Below, in pieces: positions 1 through 5,132 of a DNA stretch of 5,642 nucleotides. Source of the DNA: Planctomycetaceae bacterium (GTDB lineage: Bacteria; Planctomycetota; Planctomycetia; Pirellulales; Pirellulaceae). The notes under the pieces are model-generated. The model was not told the origin of the DNA and ran no database searches. It worked only from the letters and a program-made list of their open reading frames with translations. Positions within the stretch are counted from its first letter, which is position 1. Every line of letters starts with the position of its first letter. The stretch lies in contig PANG01000089.1 in the NCBI GenBank assembly GCA_002708345.1, positions 1-5,642 of the forward strand, written 5' to 3'. The translations under genes and the position numbers were made by a program.

Positions 1-87
1 AACCTGGATGGGCCGTCGTTCATTCCTTTCGGCTGGCAGCGGTTCAGCCAGAAAGATCCCCAACAACAGCACCACGGTCACTTTCAT
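1..87 (-). CDS. Partial secreted protein, possible second SASA-type esterase (N-terminus only)
   Basis: An open frame of 29 codons starts at an ATG at 87-85 and runs off the left edge. It encodes MKVTVVLLLGIFLAEPLPA followed by a charged stretch. This is a signal peptide: a basic second residue, a hydrophobic core over residues 4-14 and a likely cleavage site after Ala19. The last visible residues, RPIQV, resemble SPVKV in the neighbouring esterase, which lies directly before that protein's FVLAGQSNM catalytic motif. I therefore infer, without proof, that this is a tandem SASA-type paralogue. Purine-rich GGAAAG (95-90) lies only 2 bases from the ATG and a GGAG (104-101) lies 13 bases away, so the ribosome binding site is imperfect. 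The start is 46 bp after the stop of the upstream esterase on the same strand, which suits co-transcription. That a secreted protein starts here is fairly sure; its family is a guess. Confidence 0.68.
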   Translation of the reverse strand, partial: MKVTVVLLLGIFLAEPLPAERNERRPIQV

Positions 88-133
88 TTCTTTCCACACG
101 CTCCAGCACCTCCAAGGGACTCACTAAAAATTG

Positions 134-1087
134 TTATTCCTGTCGTTTCTTGAGCAGCGAGAGCATCGCCGTGCCCATCGCATCCCCGATCAGGAAGTGT
201 GTTTCCGCGTTATGGTTCCAGTGATATCGCTGCCCGGATGGAGAAACTTCAACGGGCCGGAAAAAACCCCGTGTCTCCACGGTGGTGACCCCTTTCAGCC
301 GCCCGGGAACTGCCTCCTGGGCTGCCATGATCCCCAGCCGGCGATCGGTCTTTTGTTCATACCCTCCAAAACCACTATTGGCGATAACAACCGGCAGGTC
401 CGCTACTTTCCACTCTTTCCGCAGGTCCTTGACCAGGTTAACGAGATTCTCCTCGTACTGGTCAACCCACTCCTGCTTGAGGCCGTCATTCCATCCCTGG
501 TGCCAGCCGAATCCCGACAATTCATAACCACGGCCATTGTAGCTGGGAAAATGTTCCTTGAGGTTTGCCAGCACATCACGCACGTGCTTGATCATCTGGC
601 TGTAATACGGACCCACCTCGCCTCCGGAGGAGGGGGGACGAAAGTCCGCCACCAGGCTCTTGCCACCCCAGGCGGTCTTGACCAGCAAGACCTGGTTTTC
701 CAGTGCCCCGGCAACCCGGTGACCAAACTGGAATTCGGGGCCGATCATGTCCTTGCCAGCCCCGTAGCCGACTCCCAGGTTCCCGGACCGTTCCAGGTAC
801 CAGATCCAGCAATCGGGCCTGGTCAGCCAGTTTCCCTCACGATCCACCGTGTGAGCAAAAAGGGCTGCTGATTCCTTGTTCTTGACCAGGTACTCCAGCG
901 TTCCCTTGCCGTCATTTTTTTCCGGCCGAAGCATCACCTTACCGTGCCCTTGCATGTTCGACTGGCCGGCAAGCACAAAGACCTTGACCGGGCTGTGGCC
1001 CGGTTGCTTTGCCAGAGCCGAACCCTGGAGCATCAGTCCCAGCAGAAAGCAGGCACCCAGTCCAAGACGTTGTTTTTCCTGCCACAT
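134..1087 (-). CDS. Secreted sialate O-acetylesterase-like SGNH esterase (SASA/DUF303 domain)
   Basis: A 317-residue protein predicted to hydrolyse O-acyl (probably O-acetyl) esters on sugars outside the cytoplasm. Residues 1-26 are a Sec signal peptide (hydrophobic core about 8-22, cleavage after SALA). The SASA signature FVLAGQSNMQG follows at 37-47, with Ser43 the expected nucleophile. Further conserved blocks are GPE (116-118), KTAWGGKSL (137-145), WHQGWND (195-201), the oxyanion-hole and block III region, and YHWNHNAET (288-296) followed by LIGDAMG, where the catalytic His should lie. The usual Asp of the triad cannot be assigned by eye. The ATG at 1087 is preferred over an in-frame TTG at 1123: it has GGAGAA 8 bases upstream (1101-1096) and puts the signal peptide at the N-terminus. 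It diverges from the esterase/SMP-30 fusion and is followed after 46 bp by another secreted-protein gene. Family assignment is firm; substrate and true sialate activity are not, since many planctomycete members are annotated this way by homology only. Confidence 0.93.
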   Translation of the reverse strand: MWQEKQRLGLGACFLLGLMLQGSALAKQPGHSPVKVFVLAGQSNMQGHGKVMLRPEKNDGKGTLEYLVKNKESAALFAHTVDREGNWLTRPDCWIWYLERSGNLGVGYGAGKDMIGPEFQFGHRVAGALENQVLLVKTAWGGKSLVADFRPPSSGGEVGPYYSQMIKHVRDVLANLKEHFPSYNGRGYELSGFGWHQGWNDGLKQEWVDQYEENLVNLVKDLRKEWKVADLPVVIANSGFGGYEQKTDRRLGIMAAQEAVPGRLKGVTTVETRGFFRPVEVSPSGQRYHWNHNAETHFLIGDAMGTAMLSLLKKRQE

Positions 1088-1233
1088 CGAAATTCTTCTC
1101 CACGAACTTGTCTTTGCCACCAATCCTCTCCATCATAATACTGCCTGGTAGGCCCCAGCACCTCCGCCCACCAGGCGTTATGATCAACCAGGTAATACTC
1201 CTTCTCCCTCTTTCCAATTCCGGACAGGCACCA
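1088..1233. promoter_or_regulatory. Divergent intergenic region, probable back-to-back promoters
   Basis: This 146-bp region separates the start of the SASA esterase (minus) from that of the esterase/SMP-30 fusion (plus), so it should hold both promoters. The only AT-rich element is at 1134-1140. It gives CATAAT on the plus strand and TATTAT on the minus strand, each one mismatch from the -10 consensus. Neither has a convincing -35 box at 17 bp; TTGCCA at 1114-1119 on the plus strand is only 14 bp from CATAAT. A perfect 7-bp inverted repeat, GCCTGGT (1143-1149) and ACCAGGC (1170-1176), lies just beyond it. A further ACCAGG is at 1187-1192. These could be operator half-sites, but ACCAGG is a frequent word throughout this window, so the evidence is weak. 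Promoter presence is inferred from gene orientation. Confidence 0.35.
1096..1101 (-). promoter_or_regulatory. Ribosome binding site of the SASA esterase
   Basis: GGAGAA on the minus strand lies 8 bases before the ATG at 1087. It decides the start of the SASA esterase, because the alternative in-frame TTG at 1123 would place 12 extra residues in front of the signal peptide. Confidence 0.7.
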
Positions 1234-2982
1234 ATGATGACAATTCTCTTCCGCACTCTCTTCCGGGCCTTGTTTCTTGGCCTGCTCTTGATTTCGAGCA
1301 CCACGATCGCCCAGCAAACAGAAAATTACAAGTTAAGTGAGGACTCGAAGATCCATACTGGGGTTCCCCAGGGAGAGATCAAGGGCCCCTTCCGCTGGGA
1401 TAAAAGCACCATTTTCCCGGGAACCGTACGGGATTATTCGATCTACGTACCGGCCCAGTATGACGCCAACAAACCATGTTGCCTGCTGGTCGTTCAAGAT
1501 GGACTGCGCAAGGCACAGCAATGGAAGTTCCCCACCGTTCTGGACAACCTGATTCACAAGAAACAGGTTCCTCCCATGATCGGTATCTTTATCAGCCCGG
1601 GCGTCGTGCCGGCCCCGAATGCCAATTCCCAGCCACGTTTTAACCGCAGTTTCGAGTATGACGGCCTGGGAGACAGTTATGCACGTTTCCTGATCGAGGA
1701 AATCCTTCCCACTGTCAGTGAGGACTACAATATTAGCGATGACCCGAATGACCGCATGCTTGCCGGCAGCAGTAGTGGAGGAGTCTGTGCGTTCACCGCG
1801 GCCTGGGAACGCCCCGATGCTTTTCGCCGCGTCTTCAGTGCCGTGGGAACTTTTGTTTCTCTCCGGGGAGGCAACGAGTACCCGGCCCTGCTGCGGAAGT
1901 TCGAGGCCAGGCCAGTCCGCATCTTCCTGCAGGATGGCAGTAACGACCAGGATATTTATGGTGGCAGCTGGTGGGACGCCAACCAGGCGATGCTCCATTC
2001 GCTCAAATTTGCCGGTTACGATGTCAATCATGTCTGGGGGGAGGGTGGACACAACGGCAAGCATTCCACCGCGATCCTGCCCGATGCCATGCGCTGGTTA
2101 TGGCGCGACTACCCCAAACCAATCACCACCGTGGCAGGAAAAAAACGCCGCACCGACATCCTCATCCCAGGGGAGGACTGGGAGCTCTTGGGGGAGGGAT
2201 ACACGTACACAGAGGGACCTGCTGTCAATGGCAACGGTGAGGTCTTCTTTTCCGATGTTCCCAGCAGCCGAATTTACCGGATTGGCCTGGATGGAAAGAT
2301 CACCCTGTTTGCCGACAACACCGAGCGAGCCAATGGTTTGATGTTCGCGGCCGATGGAAAACTCTATGCCTGCCAGTCCGGTGCCAGCCGAATCGTCCGT
2401 TTTGACAAGGATGGAAAAGCGGAAACCGTGCTGGAGGATGTCAGCTCCAATGATATCGTGATGTTGCCAGATGGGGGCTACTTCAGCGATCCGCAAAACA
2501 ACCAGGTCTGGCATTTCACGCTCGATGGCACGAAGAGGGTCGTGGCCGACGACATCGATTTCCCCAATGGCCTGCATACTTCTCTCGACCACGCCTTCCT
2601 GCTCGTCAACGATTCACGCGGTCGTTTCAATTTCTCTTTCCAGGTGCAACCTGACGGAAGCCTTGTTAATCGCCAGCTTTACGGTCATTTTCATCGTGGC
2701 GATCGGGACAAGGACTGCTGGGCGGATGGTCTGACGATCGATAACCAGGGCCGCACCTATGTCGCCACGCGCATCGGCTTGCAGGTCCTGGACCAGCTGG
2801 GACGGGTGCATCTGATTATCAACAAGCCCCAGGCAGCCAAGCTCTCCAATATTGTCTTTGGCGGCCCAGCGCTCGACACGCTCTATGCCACATCCACCGA
2901 CAAGGTCTACCGGAGAAAGATCATGGCAAAGGGCGTGGTACCCTGGAAAGGGGCGGTCAAGCCACCCCGGCCAGGACTCTAA
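1234..2982 (+). CDS. Secreted fusion: Fes/CE1-type esterase plus SMP-30/gluconolactonase propeller
   Basis: A 582-residue two-domain secreted hydrolase. Residues 1-26 are a signal peptide (hydrophobic 13-24, cleavage after TIA). Residues about 50-295 form an alpha/beta-hydrolase of the esterase D/enterochelin-esterase type. It has the nucleophile elbow GSSSGG (178-183, Ser180), an acid in LQDGSND (Asp234 or Asp238) and the catalytic His in GEGGHNGKH (His273). A short basic linker (about 296-312) leads to an SMP-30/gluconolactonase/LRE six-bladed propeller over about 313-565. The expected metal ligands are present: Glu327 in TEGPA, Asn406 in SND, Asn445 in FPNGL and Asp498 in WADGL. By family knowledge the first domain cleaves carbohydrate or acyl esters and the second opens sugar lactones; the substrate is unknown. 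The frame is open upstream to 1009, but a start there would overlap the divergent esterase and bury the signal peptide. ATG 1234 (or 1237) follows a weak AGG at 1226-1228. The gene converges on the SGNH gene 11 bp downstream. Confidence 0.93.
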   Translation: MMTILFRTLFRALFLGLLLISSTTIAQQTENYKLSEDSKIHTGVPQGEIKGPFRWDKSTIFPGTVRDYSIYVPAQYDANKPCCLLVVQDGLRKAQQWKFPTVLDNLIHKKQVPPMIGIFISPGVVPAPNANSQPRFNRSFEYDGLGDSYARFLIEEILPTVSEDYNISDDPNDRMLAGSSSGGVCAFTAAWERPDAFRRVFSAVGTFVSLRGGNEYPALLRKFEARPVRIFLQDGSNDQDIYGGSWWDANQAMLHSLKFAGYDVNHVWGEGGHNGKHSTAILPDAMRWLWRDYPKPITTVAGKKRRTDILIPGEDWELLGEGYTYTEGPAVNGNGEVFFSDVPSSRIYRIGLDGKITLFADNTERANGLMFAADGKLYACQSGASRIVRFDKDGKAETVLEDVSSNDIVMLPDGGYFSDPQNNQVWHFTLDGTKRVVADDIDFPNGLHTSLDHAFLLVNDSRGRFNFSFQVQPDGSLVNRQLYGHFHRGDRDKDCWADGLTIDNQGRTYVATRIGLQVLDQLGRVHLIINKPQAAKLSNIVFGGPALDTLYATSTDKVYRRKIMAKGVVPWKGAVKPPRPGL

Positions 2983-2993
2983 ATACTCGCTGC

Positions 2994-3953
2994 TTACCGC
3001 GAACTGTTAACCAGCCGCGAGATCGTCTTGCCCAGTTCAACCACGCTGCTGCGGGCCTCGTCGATGGGAAGACCTGGCTTCATACCCGGCCGCTTGTGTC
3101 CCACGTGGCTAAGCCAGGCGGCATGCATCACTGCTCGCCTCGCCTCGAGACTGGCAAACAGTTCCCCTCCAACCGCAGGATCCCAGACCAGGCCCAGCCC
3201 CTCGACCACACCGCGGGCAATCACCTGGTGTCCTTCCACGTTGACATGAACACCATCCGGGGACATCACGAAATCAGGATTGGTCTCGCGCTTCTTTGCG
3301 GTATAGGTAACCACCGGCGTGTAGACATCCAGCACCAGGTCGGCCAGCCGCCGCTCCCTGGCAAGCCAGTCCGCATATTTCCGGATCACCTCGTCATAGC
3401 CCTCGTAGATTGCAAACCAGGCGTACTTTTCCTCCCCCGCCGGCAACAGCTTGCCAGCTTTTTTCAGCGGCAGCGGATCAAAAGCAGGAGGAGTAAGCAG
3501 GATCAGGCGGGCACCTGATTTCCTGATCACCTGGGAGAGTTGTCGCATCCCCTGCTGGTATTTCACGAAACGTTCCTTGCTAAAGGGATAGTAGATCCCA
3601 TCGTTCATTCCGTAGCAGGCAACCACGACATCCGGCATGGTCTTTTCCAGCGCACGAGCCAGTCGTTCATGCACGTTCGGCCTGGGAAACGGGTGATCCG
3701 GCTCCGAGAGCCCCGTGCAGCCCTCGCTCGGCAGGCCGAGGTTGATCACTTCCACCGGATCTCCCTTGACCTGCAATCGCAGGTGAGCTTCCACGTAACT
3801 GACAAAATGTCCCGCCGCGGTGATAGAGTCTCCCAGGAAGAGAACCCGGTCACCTGGCCGGATGATCGGCTTTTCCGCCAGCGCGGTTCCGCCGGCAATC
3901 ACGAGCAGGGCCAGGACGAGAATCCGGCTGGCAGGCTGGTATCGAATATTCAT
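2994..3953 (-). CDS. Secreted SGNH/GDSL-family hydrolase
   Basis: A 319-residue secreted esterase or lipase-like protein of the SGNH superfamily. Residues 1-26 are a signal peptide (hydrophobic 11-22, cleavage after TALA). All four SGNH blocks are readable: block I FLGDSIT (39-45, nucleophile Ser43), block II INLGLPSEG (70-78, Gly73), block III GMND (115-118, oxyanion Asn117) and block V SPDGVH (231-236, Asp233 and His236). The catalytic core ends near residue 255. About 65 residues follow, containing LSHVGHKRPG, which lie outside the usual SGNH fold and are probably helical. The ATG at 3953 has AAAGGAG 7 bases upstream. The gene starts 26 bp after the SMP-30 stop, so the two are very likely co-transcribed. 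Members act on carbohydrate acetyl groups, lipids or other esters; motifs alone do not decide which. Family assignment is very sure, substrate unknown. Confidence 0.95.
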   Translation of the reverse strand: MNIRYQPASRILVLALLVIAGGTALAEKPIIRPGDRVLFLGDSITAAGHFVSYVEAHLRLQVKGDPVEVINLGLPSEGCTGLSEPDHPFPRPNVHERLARALEKTMPDVVVACYGMNDGIYYPFSKERFVKYQQGMRQLSQVIRKSGARLILLTPPAFDPLPLKKAGKLLPAGEEKYAWFAIYEGYDEVIRKYADWLARERRLADLVLDVYTPVVTYTAKKRETNPDFVMSPDGVHVNVEGHQVIARGVVEGLGLVWDPAVGGELFASLEARRAVMHAAWLSHVGHKRPGMKPGLPIDEARSSVVELGKTISRLVNSSR

Positions 3954-3960
3954 AACCTCT

Positions 3961-3967
3961 CTCCTTT
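3961..3967 (-). promoter_or_regulatory. Ribosome binding site of the SGNH hydrolase
   Basis: AAAGGAG on the minus strand lies 7 bases before the ATG at 3953, within the 26-bp gap after the SMP-30 gene. A strong site here, with no space for a promoter, supports translation of the SGNH gene from a shared transcript. Confidence 0.75.
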
Positions 3968-3979
3968 AACGCCTTTCCC

Positions 3980-5032
3980 TTACTTGGAAGCAGGCAACTG
4001 GTATCCATCGGTATTCAAGCGAATTCGGTAAAGGCTCTGGCCGGCCGTGATGTAGAGCAGGTTCGAGTCATCACCCCTTCCGAAGCCGACGTTGGTTGGC
4101 ACCTCGGTTACCAGGTAAGCAAGTTCTTTTCCCTTTGGCGAGTAGAAGCAGATACCAGGCCGGCTCTCCGCCCGAACCGCCACGACCAGGTTGCCATCGG
4201 CGTCGCAGACCAGACCATCGGGACCATCCTCGGGAGAATAATCGACCAGCGTCTCCCGGAAGGTCGCGGTGCCGTCCTCATGGAGGTCATATGCCATCAG
4301 GGCCATGTTCCCCTTGCGAAGCGATTCCGCCACGGCAACCGGCCCTTCCGCTTCTTCATCGATCGCCAGCCGTTCAATCGCCGTTGCACCGTTGTCATTG
4401 CTGACCACGTAAAGGCTCTTCTGGTCCGGGGAGACGCATACACCATTTGGCTTGCCGGCATCCGAGATGATCCGGTGGATCGTCCCATCCTGGTCCAAAC
4501 GATAAACCCCCATCACGGCCTGGTCGATCGCCTCGTGGCCCAGGTAACGCGGATCGCTAAAGTAGATCCGCCCCTTTTCATCTATCGTGACATCATTGGG
4601 AGAGTTCAGGCGTCTTCCCTCGTAGCTATGGGCAATGATGTAACTCATGCCTGTCTTCATGTCCGTGCGTATCACCCGGCGACCACCATGATCGGCCCCC
4701 TCGCAAATCAGCATGTCCCCCGCCGCATCGAACTTGATCCCGTTGGACATTCCACTGGGAGAACGAAAAATCGACGTCTCGCTGTTGGCCGGATTAAATT
4801 TCCAGATATGGCCGGCATGAATGGCACCGGTCTCAAGCACTGCCTGGTGGGAAAAGGTGATATCGCTGAAGTAGACCATGCCATCCGGGGCAACCGCCAC
4901 ACCCTCGGTCAACGTGATTCCCTCGAAGAGTTTTTCCAGTTTCGCATCCTTGGGAACAATCGGCCCGGCAGCATCCAGGCTGCTCACAAGTGCCACGACA
5001 AAAAACAGGAAAAGGGGAAGTTGGCGTTTCAT
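3980..5032 (-). CDS. Secreted SMP-30/gluconolactonase/LRE-like protein
   Basis: A 350-residue secreted beta-propeller, predicted to be a divalent-metal-dependent sugar lactonase or related hydrolase. Residues 1-22 are a signal peptide (MKRQ, then a hydrophobic core 5-19, cleavage near DAA). The propeller fills the rest, with repeated blade motifs such as APDGMVYFSD (48-57), DEKGRIYFSD (151-160), SPDQKSLYVVSND (201-213) and DADGNLVVAV. Ligands matching the family's metal site are Glu43 (TEGVA), Asn146 (SPNDV), Asn196 (KPNGV) and Asp272 (GPDGL), so the protein should be active. The length is slightly above the usual 290-310 residues because of the signal peptide and an insertion in blade 1 (about 60-75). 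The ATG at 5032 has AAGGAG 6 bases upstream. It follows the DUF1501 gene by 100 bp and precedes the SGNH gene by 26 bp. It is distinct from the SMP-30 domain of the nearby fusion, with only motif-level likeness. The exact substrate is unknown. Confidence 0.95.
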   Translation of the reverse strand: MKRQLPLFLFFVVALVSSLDAAGPIVPKDAKLEKLFEGITLTEGVAVAPDGMVYFSDITFSHQAVLETGAIHAGHIWKFNPANSETSIFRSPSGMSNGIKFDAAGDMLICEGADHGGRRVIRTDMKTGMSYIIAHSYEGRRLNSPNDVTIDEKGRIYFSDPRYLGHEAIDQAVMGVYRLDQDGTIHRIISDAGKPNGVCVSPDQKSLYVVSNDNGATAIERLAIDEEAEGPVAVAESLRKGNMALMAYDLHEDGTATFRETLVDYSPEDGPDGLVCDADGNLVVAVRAESRPGICFYSPKGKELAYLVTEVPTNVGFGRGDDSNLLYITAGQSLYRIRLNTDGYQLPASK

Positions 5033-5038
5033 GGATCA

Positions 5039-5044
5039 CTCCTT
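5039..5044 (-). promoter_or_regulatory. Ribosome binding site of the SMP-30 gene
   Basis: AAGGAG on the minus strand lies 6 bases before the ATG at 5032, a near-ideal Shine-Dalgarno. It fixes the start of the SMP-30 protein at the residue that gives a complete signal peptide. Confidence 0.75.
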
Positions 5045-5057
5045 GGTTGGTCGGTCA

Positions 5058-5077
5058 TTACATGGACGATGACCTCC
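5058..5077 (-). other. Start-stop mini-ORF (ATG TAA) with strong Shine-Dalgarno in the SMP-30 leader
   Basis: On the minus strand GGAGGT (5077-5072) is followed after 8 bases by ATG (5063-5061) and at once by TAA (5060-5058). The arrangement is textbook for initiation, yet it can encode only one residue. It sits 25 bp ahead of the real start of the SMP-30 gene. It could stall or recycle ribosomes and so affect translation downstream, or couple the DUF1501 and SMP-30 genes. It may equally be chance; no function is shown. Confidence 0.3.
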
Positions 5078-5083
5078 AAGGTA

Positions 5084-5114
5084 GCGAAAATATCGCGCGC
5101 CTGCACGATCGCGA
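5084..5114 (-). terminator. Weak candidate terminator after the DUF1501 gene
   Basis: On the minus strand, 18 bases after the DUF1501 stop, TCGCG (5114-5110) can pair with CGCGA (5097-5093) across a 12-base loop. The short T-rich run TATTTT (5092-5087) follows. The stem is only 5 bp and the T-run is broken, so full termination is doubtful. It may at most attenuate read-through into the SMP-30 gene. Confidence 0.2.
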
Positions 5115-5132
5115 GAAAAGAAGCACTCCCGC

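Noticed and set aside
108..117. Ten-base word CCTTGGAGGT (minus strand) shared by the leaders at 117-108 and 5081-5072
   Set aside because: Many identical ten-base pairs are expected by chance in a window this size, and the word is mostly Shine-Dalgarno-like. Not enough for a shared regulatory element.
131..871. Long plus-strand open frame (246 codons) opposite the SASA esterase
   Set aside because: It is antisense to a gene with clear catalytic motifs. It lacks a ribosome binding site and recognisable domains, and open antisense frames are expected in GC-rich coding DNA.
1088..1123. Alternative TTG start of the SASA esterase at 1123
   Set aside because: It adds 12 residues in front of the signal peptide. 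The ATG at 1087 has a well-spaced GGAGAA.
1009..1233. Upstream extension of the fusion gene to a start at 1009 or 1180
   Set aside because: The extension overlaps the divergent esterase start and would place 75 (or 18) residues before an obvious signal peptide. The ATG at 1234 or 1237 is far more likely.
1333..2064. Minus-strand open frame (243 codons) inside the fusion gene
   Set aside because: It lies wholly antisense to the esterase domain, which has intact catalytic motifs. Nothing in it is recognisable.
3540..4031. Plus-strand open frame (163 codons) opposite the SGNH gene and its junction with the SMP-30 gene
   Set aside because: It is antisense to two well-supported genes and spans their junction. 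It has no domain or convincing start.
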